From: an uncultured Collinsella sp.
GTDB taxonomy: Bacteria; Actinomycetota; Coriobacteriia; Coriobacteriales; Coriobacteriaceae
Assembly: GCA_902494465.1 (NCBI GenBank)
Contig: CABUTH010000059.1
Location: 1 to 9,969 of the forward strand
Reading direction: 5' to 3'
DNA length: 9,969 nucleotides
Shown: piece by piece, positions 1-6,331 of the stretch
Numbering within the stretch: the stretch's first letter is position 1
Layout of the letters: the number at the start of each line of letters is the position of its first letter
Notes under the pieces: generated by a model
The model's input: only the letters and a program-made list of their open reading frames with translations
Told to the model about the DNA's origin: nothing
The model's database searches: none
Made by a program: the position numbers and the translations under genes

Positions 1-2202
1 GAGGCGGGCATCCGCCGCAACATGCAAGAGGTGCGCGACGCCTTTGCGTGGAACCCAGGCTTTAAGGAATACTTTGCCGTCAAGGCCAATCCCAACCCGG
101 CGCTCATCTCCATTCTCAACGAATACGGCTGCGGCTGCGATTGCTCGAGCTATACCGAGCTCATGATCGCCCGCTCGCTGGGCATTACGGGACATGACAT
201 CATGTTCTCGTCCAACGACACGCCGGCGGCGGACTTTGAGCTCGCCGACAAGCTGGGTGCCATCGTCAACTATGACGACATCAGCCACATCGAGTTCTTT
301 GAGCGCGTTGCGGGGTCAATCCCCAAGACGGTCAGCTGCCGCTTTAATCCGGGTGGCCTGTTCCAGCTCTCCAATGGCATCATGGATAACCCCGGCGACT
401 CCAAATACGGCATGACCACCGAGCAACTCTTCGAGGCCTTCCGCATGCTCAAGGCCAAGGGTGCCGAGGACTTTGGTATCCACGCATTCCTTGCCAGCAA
501 CACCGTCACCAACGACTACTACCCCAAGCTTGCGCGCATCCTCTTTGAGCTTGCCGCGCGTCTGGAGCGCGAGACCGGCGCACACGTCGCCTTCATCAAT
601 CTGTCCGGCGGCATCGGCATCCCCTATCTGCCCGAGCAGCAGGCCAACGACATTCACGCCATCGGCGAGGGGGTGCACGCGGCATACGACGAGATCCTGG
701 TCCCCGCCGGCATGGGCGATGTGGCCATCTGCACCGAGATGGGCCGCTTTATGATGGGCCCCTACGGCTGCTTGGTGACCAAGGCCATCCACGAGAAGCA
801 AATCTACAAGGACTATATCGGTGTCGACGCAAGCGCCGTCGATCTGATCCGCCCTGCCATGTATGGCGCTTACCACCACATCACGGTGATGGGTCAGCCG
901 GACGGTCCTGATAAAACCGCAGCCCCCGTCACGAACGCGTACGACATCACGGGCAATCTGTGCGAGAACAACGACAAGTTCGCCATCGATCGTGAGCTGC
1001 CGCATATCGACATGGGCGACCTGCTTGTGATCCACGATACCGGCGCGCATGGCTACTCCATGGGCTACAACTACAACGGCCGTCTGCGCTCCGCCGAGGT
1101 CCTGCTGCGCCCCGATGGCTCGGCCGACCTTATCCGCCGCGCCGAGCGCCCGGGTGATTACTTTGCCACGCTCGACGTGCTGCCGTGCGGCCGTGAGCTG
1201 CTGGCCAAGTCGCGCGCCGAAAGCGCCCGCCGTCGCGCCCAGGACGAGCGTTTGGCCGTCGCCGCCCAATGGAATAAGCGCATCCAGATCGCGGAAGCGA
1301 AGGAGAAGAACATGGATATCCGCAACCTCGAGGGCTCGATCGTCGCCCTCGTCACGCCGTTTAAAAAGGACGGCAGCGTCGACTTTGACGCACTCGAGCG
1401 CCTTATCGATTTCCACTTGCAAAATGGCACCGACGCCATCCTCACCCTGGGCACCACCGGCGAGAGCGCCACGATGACCGACGACGAAGACAACTCCGTC
1501 GTCGCCGCCGTGGTCAAGCATGTTGCAGGCCGCGTCCCCGTCATCGCCGGCTCGGGCTCAAACTCCACGCAAACCATGCTCACCAAGTCGCTCACTTACC
1601 AAGGCCTGGGCGCCGACGGCCTGCTGCTCATTACCCCCTACTACAACAAGTCCAATGAAGAGGGCATCTATCAGCACTTTAAGACCGTCGCCGATGCCGT
1701 GGACATCCCTTGCATCCTCTACAACATCCCCGGCCGCTGCGGCTGCGGCATCAGCGAGCGCAACGTAGAGCGCTTGGCTGCGCACCCCAACATCATGGGC
1801 ATTAAGGAAGCCTCGGGCAACGTCGCCTATGCCGCCAAGATCGCACACCTGCTGTCCGACGACTTCCGCATGTACTCGGGCGAGGACGCACTTACCGTAC
1901 CGCTCATGAGCCTGGGCGCCTCGGGCACCATCAGCGTGTGGGCCGATGTTCAACCGCAGCTCGTGCACGACATGTGCCGCGCCTATCTGGACGGCGACGT
2001 GGAGCACGCCCGCGATATCCAGATTGCCGGTCAGCCGCTCATTAACGCCCTCTTTAGCGAGGTCAACCCCATCCCCGTTAAGGAAGCGCTCGCTCAGATG
2101 GGTATGATCGAGGCAAACTACCGCATGCCGCTGTGCCCCATGGCAGACGACACGCGCGCTGCACTTACCGATACTCTGAAGGGAGCTGGTCTGCTTGATT
2201 AA
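1..2202 (+). CDS. lysA-dapA: LysA-DapA fusion: diaminopimelate decarboxylase joined in frame to 4-hydroxy-tetrahydrodipicolinate synthase (5' partial)
   Basis: One open frame carries two enzymes. The first part (window codons 1-437) is a PLP-dependent fold-III decarboxylase that turns meso-diaminopimelate into L-lysine. Visible are the PLP lysine in YFAVKAN (K28, bases 82-84), the glycine-rich phosphate-binding loop LSGGIGIPY, EMGRFMMGPYG, the CENNDKFA segment with the catalytic cysteine, and DTGAHGYSMGYNYNGR near the end. The frame is open to base 1 and the family normally has roughly 30 more N-terminal residues, so the start lies outside the window; the first ATG (base 22) is internal. An Arg/Ala/Lys-rich, probably helical tail (about bases 1200-1311) runs directly into the DapA sequence at base 1312 with no stop. 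The family assignments are secure. Whether the cell makes a fused protein, two proteins, or both is open, because a good ribosome-binding site sits at the junction. An error hiding a lysA stop is possible. Confidence 0.85.
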   Translation, partial: EAGIRRNMQEVRDAFAWNPGFKEYFAVKANPNPALISILNEYGCGCDCSSYTELMIARSLGITGHDIMFSSNDTPAADFELADKLGAIVNYDDISHIEFFERVAGSIPKTVSCRFNPGGLFQLSNGIMDNPGDSKYGMTTEQLFEAFRMLKAKGAEDFGIHAFLASNTVTNDYYPKLARILFELAARLERETGAHVAFINLSGGIGIPYLPEQQANDIHAIGEGVHAAYDEILVPAGMGDVAICTEMGRFMMGPYGCLVTKAIHEKQIYKDYIGVDASAVDLIRPAMYGAYHHITVMGQPDGPDKTAAPVTNAYDITGNLCENNDKFAIDRELPHIDMGDLLVIHDTGAHGYSMGYNYNGRLRSAEVLLRPDGSADLIRRAERPGDYFATLDVLPCGRELLAKSRAESARRRAQDERLAVAAQWNKRIQIAEAKEKNMDIRNLEGSIVALVTPFKKDGSVDFDALERLIDFHLQNGTDAILTLGTTGESATMTDDEDNSVVAAVVKHVAGRVPVIAGSGSNSTQTMLTKSLTYQGLGADGLLLITPYYNKSNEEGIYQHFKTVADAVDIPCILYNIPGRCGCGISERNVERLAAHPNIMGIKEASGNVAYAAKIAHLLSDDFRMYSGEDALTVPLMSLGASGTISVWADVQPQLVHDMCRAYLDGDVEHARDIQIAGQPLINALFSEVNPIPVKEALAQMGMIEANYRMPLCPMADDTRAALTDTLKGAGLLD
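1300..1305 (+). promoter_or_regulatory. Ribosome-binding site inside the lysA-dapA frame
   Basis: AAGGAG followed by six bases and ATG at 1312. This near-ideal Shine-Dalgarno lies within the uninterrupted LysA frame and encodes Lys-Glu there. It could let DapA be made separately, and suggests that the two genes were once, or still are, independently translated. Confidence 0.7.
1312..2202 (+). CDS. dapA: 4-hydroxy-tetrahydrodipicolinate synthase, DapA part of the fusion or internally started protein
   Basis: Condenses pyruvate with L-aspartate-4-semialdehyde, the first committed step towards DAP and lysine, in the cytoplasm. Numbering from the ATG at 1312 gives 296 residues, a normal length for stand-alone DapA, so the domain is complete. 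Class I aldolase landmarks are all present: GTTGES at 47-52, PYYNK with Tyr111, YNIPGR with Tyr137 and Arg142, and GIKEASGN with the Schiff-base Lys165. This ATG has an AAGGAG motif six bases upstream and matches the usual DapA N-terminus (GSIVALVTPF follows shortly). Separate translation is therefore plausible even though the frame is continuous with lysA. The 3' end overlaps the dapB start by 8 nt, which suggests translational coupling. One mild oddity is GRCGCG after the conserved Arg, where many homologues have GRTG. Confidence 0.93.
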   Translation: MDIRNLEGSIVALVTPFKKDGSVDFDALERLIDFHLQNGTDAILTLGTTGESATMTDDEDNSVVAAVVKHVAGRVPVIAGSGSNSTQTMLTKSLTYQGLGADGLLLITPYYNKSNEEGIYQHFKTVADAVDIPCILYNIPGRCGCGISERNVERLAAHPNIMGIKEASGNVAYAAKIAHLLSDDFRMYSGEDALTVPLMSLGASGTISVWADVQPQLVHDMCRAYLDGDVEHARDIQIAGQPLINALFSEVNPIPVKEALAQMGMIEANYRMPLCPMADDTRAALTDTLKGAGLLD

Positions 2203-2935
2203 GACCGTCATTATGGGAACGGGCCGTATGGGCTCGCTCATCCGCACCACCGCCGAGGGCGTTGTCGACGCCGCCGGTCAGCCCGTTTTTGATATCGTCG
2301 CCCAGATCGGTTTTGATCTGTCCGAGCTCGAGAGCGCCCCGGCAGCCGACGTCATCATCGACTTCTCGAACGTCGTGACCTTCGATGCCGTTGTCGCCTA
2401 TGTCGAGCGCACGAGCGCGGCGTTGGTATCGGGCACCACAGGCTACACCCCCGAGCAGATGGACCGCCTGCGCGAGCTGGGCCAGAATGCCCGCGTCATG
2501 CACTCCGGCAATTACTCCATCGGCATCGCAGCCCTGCGTCATCTGGTAGCACAGGCCACACGCGAGCTGCCCGGCTTTGACTGCGAGATCGTCGAGACGC
2601 ACCACAACCAAAAGGTCGACGCCCCCAGCGGCACTGCCAAGTTGCTGCTCGATGCCGTCGTCGAAGCCGAGCCCGAGGCAGGCTACCACCCCGTCTATGG
2701 CCGCGAGGGCATGTGCGGAGCGCGCGACCCCAAGGAGATCGGCATGCACTCGCTGCGCGGTGGTACTGTCGCCGGCGTGCACGAGGTGAGCTTCTTTGGC
2801 CAGGACGAGGAAGTCACGCTCACGCATCGCGCCACGAGCCGCCAGATCTTTGTCAACGGCGCCCTGGCAGCCGCGCAGAAGCTCGTCACCCGCGAGCACG
2901 GCTTCTATACGTTCGACCAGGTCATGTTTGCCTAA
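2195..2935 (+). CDS. dapB: 4-hydroxy-tetrahydrodipicolinate reductase (DapB)
   Basis: Reduces the DapA product to tetrahydrodipicolinate using NAD(P)H; second step of the DAP pathway. The 246-residue protein starts with the nucleotide-binding motif GTGRMG (8-13), continues with IIDFSN (54-59) and GTTGYTPEQ (80-88), and has the family signature ETHHNQKVDAPSGTA (134-148). In that signature His136 and Lys140 correspond to the catalytic residues known from E. coli DapB (H159, K163). SGNYSIG (104-110) replaces the common SANFSIG form. The start is a TTG at 2195, chosen because it places the Rossmann motif at the usual position and has a GAAGGGAG motif (2178-2185) nine bases upstream. It overlaps the dapA stop (2200-2202), as expected for coupled operon translation. 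Length and motifs are normal. Confidence 0.95.
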   Translation: MIKTVIMGTGRMGSLIRTTAEGVVDAAGQPVFDIVAQIGFDLSELESAPAADVIIDFSNVVTFDAVVAYVERTSAALVSGTTGYTPEQMDRLRELGQNARVMHSGNYSIGIAALRHLVAQATRELPGFDCEIVETHHNQKVDAPSGTAKLLLDAVVEAEPEAGYHPVYGREGMCGARDPKEIGMHSLRGGTVAGVHEVSFFGQDEEVTLTHRATSRQIFVNGALAAAQKLVTREHGFYTFDQVMFA

Positions 2936-2958
2936 CCAGGTATCAACCGTATCCACGC

Positions 2959-2965
2959 AAAGGAG
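2959..2965 (+). promoter_or_regulatory. Shine-Dalgarno of dapH
   Basis: AAAGGAG, nine bases before the ATG at 2975. It lies in the 39-nt dapB-dapH gap, which shows no terminator, so dapH is most likely in the same transcript as dapB. Confidence 0.7.
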
Positions 2966-2974
2966 AAACAGCAT

Positions 2975-3694
2975 ATGAGTAACGCAGCCGAGATGGATGC
3001 CCAGGAGATTATCAATTACATCGCTACCGCGCCCAAGAAAACGCCCGTCAAACTGTACGTGCGCGAAAAGCCGGGCATGAAGGTCCAGTGGGGCGATGCG
3101 CACGTCTACGGCGGCCGTCGTGGCAAGACCGTCTTTGGCGACTGGGATGAGCTCAAGGCCATCCTCGATGCCAATGCCGACTCCATCGACTACTACGACG
3201 TCGAGAATGACTGCCGCAACTCTGCCGTCCCCATGCTCGACCTTAAGGGCATAAACGCCCGCATTGAGCCGGGCGCGATCATCCGCGACCGCGTCGAGAT
3301 CGGCGACCGCGCCGTCATCATGATGGGCGCCATCATCAACATCGGCTCCGTTATCGGCGAGGGCTCTATGATTGATATGGGCGCCGTCCTGGGCGGCCGC
3401 GCCACCGTGGGAAAGAACTGCCACATCGGCGCCGGCACCGTACTGGCAGGCGTCGTTGAGCCCGCGAGCGCCACGCCCGTCATCATCGAGGATGATGTCA
3501 TGATTGGCGCCAACGCCGTGGTCCTGGAGGGCGTGCGCGTGGGCAAGGGTGCCGTCGTCGCCGCCGGCGCCGTATGCGTCGAGGACGTCCCCGCCGGCGC
3601 CGTCGTGGCCGGTGTTCCCGCTCGCGTCATCAAGATGCGCGACGAGAAAACCGACAGCAAGACCGGTCTCGAGGAAGGCCTGCGCCAGCTGTAG
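2975..3694 (+). CDS. dapH: Tetrahydrodipicolinate N-acetyltransferase (DapH)
   Basis: Transfers acetyl from acetyl-CoA to tetrahydrodipicolinate, opening the N-acetyl branch of DAP synthesis used by Bacillus and relatives. The 239-residue protein matches the DapH pattern end to end. The N-terminal alpha-helical part (about 1-85) contains [19 protein letters not shown], and [18 protein letters not shown] leads into the next part. There follows a left-handed beta-helix of hexapeptide repeats (about 90-215) with [48 protein letters not shown] and [24 protein letters not shown]. The ending EEGLRQL resembles the B. subtilis homologue. DapD (succinyl branch) is less likely, because the C-terminal [14 protein letters not shown] block is characteristic of DapH. 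It is the last gene of the operon; an aminotransferase and a deacetylase are still needed to complete the branch. Confidence 0.95.
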   Translation: MSNAAEMDAQEIINYIATAPKKTPVKLYVREKPGMKVQWGDAHVYGGRRGKTVFGDWDELKAILDANADSIDYYDVENDCRNSAVPMLDLKGINARIEPGAIIRDRVEIGDRAVIMMGAIINIGSVIGEGSMIDMGAVLGGRATVGKNCHIGAGTVLAGVVEPASATPVIIEDDVMIGANAVVLEGVRVGKGAVVAAGAVCVEDVPAGAVVAGVPARVIKMRDEKTDSKTGLEEGLRQL

Positions 3695-3699
3695 GGTTA

Positions 3700-3719
3700 C
3701 GCGGTTTTACCAAACCGCG
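3700..3719 (+). repeat. Small perfect hairpin just after dapH
   Basis: CGCGGTTT, loop TACC, AAACCGCG: an 8-bp perfect stem that begins 5 nt after the dapH stop. No T-run follows on the + strand, so it is not a classical intrinsic terminator. It may stabilise the 3' end of the operon mRNA. Confidence 0.5.
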
Positions 3720-3736
3720 CAACTGCTCGACGCTGC

Positions 3737-3834
3737 AAACGCCCCCAAGCGGCAATCTGACGTTCAATCGTCGGTCGCGTACAAAAGTACGCTTCCCTCC
3801 TCTTTCACGTCACCTTGCTCGCTTAGGGGCGTTT
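3737..3834. repeat. Nested inverted-repeat element, possibly an extragenic repeat
   Basis: Two arms of about 28 bp (3737-3763 and 3807-3834) are imperfect reverse complements, with about 24 of 28 aligned positions matching and one single-base gap. Between them sits a second perfect hairpin, GCGTAC-AAAA-GTACGC (3777-3792). The structure could form a long RNA stem or a DNA cruciform. It encodes no plausible protein and has no terminator T-run. It looks like a repeated extragenic or MITE-like element, but copy number cannot be seen from this window. Confidence 0.55.
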
Positions 3835-3879
3835 TCGCTGACGTATGCTCAACCAGTAGCGTAATTAAGCCCCAAGTAA

Positions 3880-3920
3880 AAAGGCCGAAGCCCTCATCCG
3901 AGGCTTCGGCCTTTGTTTTT
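3880..3920. terminator. Bidirectional intrinsic terminator between convergent genes
   Basis: A 13-bp perfect stem (3880-3892 with 3902-3914) and a 9-nt loop. TTTGTTTTT lies on the + strand side, and an A-run on the left gives a T-run on the - strand. It can end both the dap operon and the NA37 gene transcript, whose stop codon lies about 20 bases to its right. Confidence 0.9.
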
Positions 3921-3940
3921 CTGCAGCGTCCAAGCGCAGT

Positions 3941-4945
3941 TTATCGATTCTCGATACTGCCGATATTTTTGAGCTCGATGGAAATGAGGCCGTTGGGCTC
4001 GTTGACGAACTCGATGTACTCGGAGTTCGAGCCCATCTCGGCCGGAAAGCTGATCTCGATGCCCGTATCGGTACGAATCTTGTGGTTGCGCACGGCCGCA
4101 CGCTCGACCTGCTTGCGCTCCACGGGCACACGCTCGGGCACCTTCTCTTCGGTCAGCGCCGCACGTACGCTCTCCTTGATGATCGGCTCGTCCTCAAAGA
4201 CCTCATCGACGATATCCCAGGGCGGCAGCTCCTCATCGTCCTCAACCTTCTCGGCAACGGCAGCCTTAACCTTGGCGAGCGCTACGGCCGTATTGGCACC
4301 GTGTTCCTCGGCAACCTCTTCGACAACGCGCGTCACGGTGTCGATGATTTCCTTGCCCGATACGCCCGTATCGCACTGCAGCAGACCGTCGGGAATGAGC
4401 ATACGGTCTTCGCCGGCAATCTTGCGCTTCTTGTCCACATAGCCGATCTCCATGGTGCTCGCGCGCACGATGGCATAGCTTGGCACCTTTTGGGAAGGAT
4501 TCGGCAGGATAGCATAGTGGCGCGCGATGTCGTTGCGCACCTCGCCCTCCTCGCGGCCCACCTCGTGCATAAAGGCCTGTTTGGAGCCCAGCAGCATCAC
4601 GGCAAACCAGCGGGCATCCTCGTCGTCGTCAAAGTCGGCCACGAGCACATCGGTGGACTCGGCTTTTTCGGCCTTAGTAAGCTCGGAGGAAATGAACTCC
4701 GCAATCTGCTGCGACAGGTCTACGAACTCGCGCTCGCCAAAGAAATAGCCCTTGAGCTCGCCGCCAAACGCAGAGTTCTCGGCAAACGTGGCGCGCTTAT
4801 TGTCGGCCGAGGTTCGTGCGCGGCGCAGATGCGTGGTCACAAAGTTGCGCACGGTACGGCTCTCGATATCGAGCTCGCGCTGGCTCATGACGTTGACGGC
4901 AGAGTCAAAGTCCAGGATATGCAGAATCGCGTGATTGATTTTCAT
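3941..4945 (-). CDS. Nucleoid-associated protein, NA37 (NdpA/YejK) family
   Basis: Resembles the NA37 family (PF04245), whose founding member is the 37-kDa nucleoid-associated YejK/NdpA of E. coli; biochemical function is poorly known, and nucleoid or DNA association is inferred from the family. The protein is about 334 residues, close to the usual length. The N-terminus MKINHAILHILDF is typical of Gram-positive members. A charged segment, HLRRARTSADNKRATFAENSAF, follows, and the C-terminal part carries many acidic and Glu/Lys-rich residues (EKVEDDEELPPWDIVDEVFEDE). No signal peptide or membrane segment is visible. Two in-frame ATGs exist, at 4945 and 4954; I prefer 4945 because the family sequence begins there and GGA is better spaced, but neither ribosome-binding site is strong. 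A TATACT -10-like box lies about 40 bases upstream. Confidence 0.8.
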   Translation of the reverse strand: MKINHAILHILDFDSAVNVMSQRELDIESRTVRNFVTTHLRRARTSADNKRATFAENSAFGGELKGYFFGEREFVDLSQQIAEFISSELTKAEKAESTDVLVADFDDDEDARWFAVMLLGSKQAFMHEVGREEGEVRNDIARHYAILPNPSQKVPSYAIVRASTMEIGYVDKKRKIAGEDRMLIPDGLLQCDTGVSGKEIIDTVTRVVEEVAEEHGANTAVALAKVKAAVAEKVEDDEELPPWDIVDEVFEDEPIIKESVRAALTEEKVPERVPVERKQVERAAVRNHKIRTDTGIEISFPAEMGSNSEYIEFVNEPNGLISIELKNIGSIENR

Positions 4946-4983
4946 ATACGGCATTCCGTTCTAGATCGATTTCGGCACGAACC

Positions 4984-4989
4984 AGTATA
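4984..4989 (-). promoter_or_regulatory. Possible -10 box for the NA37 gene
   Basis: TATACT on the - strand, 38-44 bases before the candidate ATGs. I see no good -35 hexamer at 16-18 bp spacing, so this is a weak call. The 100-bp gap to the upstream DUF2974 gene also holds repeat copy 1. Confidence 0.35.
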
Positions 4990-5020
4990 GCGGTCGAGCC
5001 CGCCCCAGGCGCATCGAAGC

Positions 5021-5053
5021 TTGGTGCATCGGGGACAGGTTGCTTTGCGCCAA
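5021..5053 (+). repeat. 33-bp repeat, copy 1 (3' side of the DUF2974 gene)
   Basis: Contains GGGGACAGGTTGCTTTGCGC. It aligns without gaps to 6234-6266 with 26 of 33 identical bases, in the same orientation. Its ends, TTGGTGCA and TGCGCCAA, are near-perfect inverted repeats of each other. It begins three bases beyond the DUF2974 stop codon (5057-5059). Confidence 0.7.
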
Positions 5054-5056
5054 TGG

Positions 5057-6217
5057 CTAGCGCAGGAGCTCGGACTGCCAAGCCTCGAGCTGTTCTGCCA
5101 AACTCTTGCCGGCAGCGGGCATGTCGATCTGGGGTCGTTTGGGCAGCAGCGCGCATTTAAGGATTGCCACGATGGCCTGCGAGACAAAGCGTCGCGTATC
5201 CTCGTCAAAGCCTTGCGCAGCCTGGAGCATCACGGGCAGGCTCTCGCGCAGATTCCCGGCGATATCCGCAAACCGCTCAGCACCCGTAGCCTCAAACACG
5301 GAGAACAACGCATCTACAAAACGCTCGCGCTCGCTAGGTGACACTGCAAGCAGCATCTCGCGAATGGAGCCATCAACGTATCGAGCACCGGCGGACAGGC
5401 GCTCACAGTACACGAAGTCGCGACCATCAACCACCCAGCTAAAGGGATTATGCTGCAGCAGGCTGAACTCGGTGCTCTCAACGATGGCATAGTCCTCCTG
5501 TGTCTCGAACATCATGCCAAAGATCGACGACCGAGGTAGCGTCTTGTCGATTCGACCGGAAAGATCGGCAAAGGCGTTGCCGTTCAGAAACTCCTCGACA
5601 AAGCCCGGACCATCATGGGAATACACCCGTTCGATTCGCTCACGGGCGACATCGGAGCACATCGCCGCACCGTACACCGCAAGGTTTCCACCCTTGGAAT
5701 GACCTCCGCACAAAAGCGGCCCGTCAATCGCATCCGCTGCCTCGTCCACATAGCGCGCCGCAGATTCCTGGGCCGGCACAGGACACCGGAACGCCATGTT
5801 GAAGTCCTCTTTCCAGCCCACAATCGTGCTGTCGGTCCCCCGGAAGGAAAGATAGCTAAACCCCGCCGGAAACCGGAACGCCATGGCTGCAAACTGCTCT
5901 GTCGCCACCACATCGCTCACGGCACGATAGCCGCAAACGTGCACGCCACGGTAGCGAGGGCTTGCTGCCACGGCCTCCAACAAGGCCCTGCTCCCCTCCG
6001 GATCCCACAGGTCGCCAATCATGTCCCGGTAGCACTCAGCACGCAGCAGCTCGCGTACGTCTAGGCCCTGCCAGTTCGTCAGCTCCGCCATATCACCCGG
6101 CAAACGCAAATAGGACAACCACGCAAAGACCAGGCTATCCACCGCGCAGAACGGCCGTTCCCCAAACGGATCAAACGCCGTCTGGGCATAGGTCAAAAAA
6201 TTAGGCGAATCCGACAT
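5057..6217 (-). CDS. DUF2974 (Mbeg1-like) alpha/beta-hydrolase, probable lipase/esterase-type protein
   Basis: A 386-residue protein of the DUF2974 family (PF11187), related to class 3 lipases; substrate unknown. The nucleophile elbow GGHSKGGNLAVYG gives a candidate Ser174. YLSFRGTDSTIVGWKEDFNM (122-141) is the conserved block before it. HDGPGF (Asp202) and LQHNPFSW (His256) are plausible remaining triad members, by inference from position and conservation style. The N-terminus (FCAVDSLVFAWLSYLRLP) is also typical of the family. There is no signal peptide, so it is likely cytoplasmic. The ATG at 6217 has GGGAGG only three bases upstream, a short but usable spacing. The gene lies on the same strand as ldh but after the ldh terminator, and is bracketed by two copies of a 33-bp repeat. 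I see no dedicated promoter. Confidence 0.85.
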   Translation of the reverse strand: MSDSPNFLTYAQTAFDPFGERPFCAVDSLVFAWLSYLRLPGDMAELTNWQGLDVRELLRAECYRDMIGDLWDPEGSRALLEAVAASPRYRGVHVCGYRAVSDVVATEQFAAMAFRFPAGFSYLSFRGTDSTIVGWKEDFNMAFRCPVPAQESAARYVDEAADAIDGPLLCGGHSKGGNLAVYGAAMCSDVARERIERVYSHDGPGFVEEFLNGNAFADLSGRIDKTLPRSSIFGMMFETQEDYAIVESTEFSLLQHNPFSWVVDGRDFVYCERLSAGARYVDGSIREMLLAVSPSERERFVDALFSVFEATGAERFADIAGNLRESLPVMLQAAQGFDEDTRRFVSQAIVAILKCALLPKRPQIDMPAAGKSLAEQLEAWQSELLR

Positions 6218-6233
6218 GGCCCTCCCATCAACT

Positions 6234-6266
6234 ATGGTGCATTGGGGTCAGGTTACTTTACATCAA
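6234..6266 (+). repeat. 33-bp repeat, copy 2 (5' side of the DUF2974 gene)
   Basis: Contains GGGGTCAGGTTACTTTACAT. It matches copy 1 at 5021-5053 in 26 of 33 positions, same orientation. It starts 16 bases beyond the DUF2974 ATG and its right end overlaps the T-run of the ldh terminator. Confidence 0.7.
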
Positions 6267-6300
6267 AAAGGCGCCCGGGCCGTGTGGACCCGGACGCCTT
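6265..6300 (-). terminator. Intrinsic terminator of ldh
   Basis: Stem of AAGGCG (6268-6273) with CGCCTT (6295-6300), then one mismatch and five more pairs (6275-6279 with 6289-6293). On the - strand it is followed by TTTTT (6265-6269). It lies about 30 bases after the ldh stop codon. Confidence 0.85.
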
Positions 6301-6331
6301 CATTGTAGCTTTTCGCTCTCGCGAGCTTGAT

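Larger units (their letters stand above)
3695..3940. other. Gene-free region between convergent dapH and the NA37 gene
   Basis: These 246 bases hold no credible gene. In order they contain an 8-bp hairpin (3700-3719), a nested inverted-repeat element (3737-3834), a short AT-richer stretch, and a strong hairpin terminator (3880-3920). The ORFs crossing the region are low-complexity shadows. Confidence 0.8.

Noticed and set aside
1275..1277. TAA near the lysA end as its stop codon
   Set aside because: It is out of frame with lysA; using it would need a frameshift for which there is no other sign.
316..1521. 401-codon open frame on the - strand
   Set aside because: Antisense to lysA/dapA, no recognisable domain, Val/Asp/Gly-rich composition typical of the shadow of GC-rich coding DNA.
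2165..3424. 419-codon open frame on the - strand
   Set aside because: Covers dapB and dapH in antisense; both real genes have full family motifs on the + strand.
3504..4442. 312-codon open frame on the + strand
   Set aside because: Begins inside dapH in another frame, crosses a strong terminator and the inverted-repeat element, and is Ser/Thr-rich low-complexity sequence.
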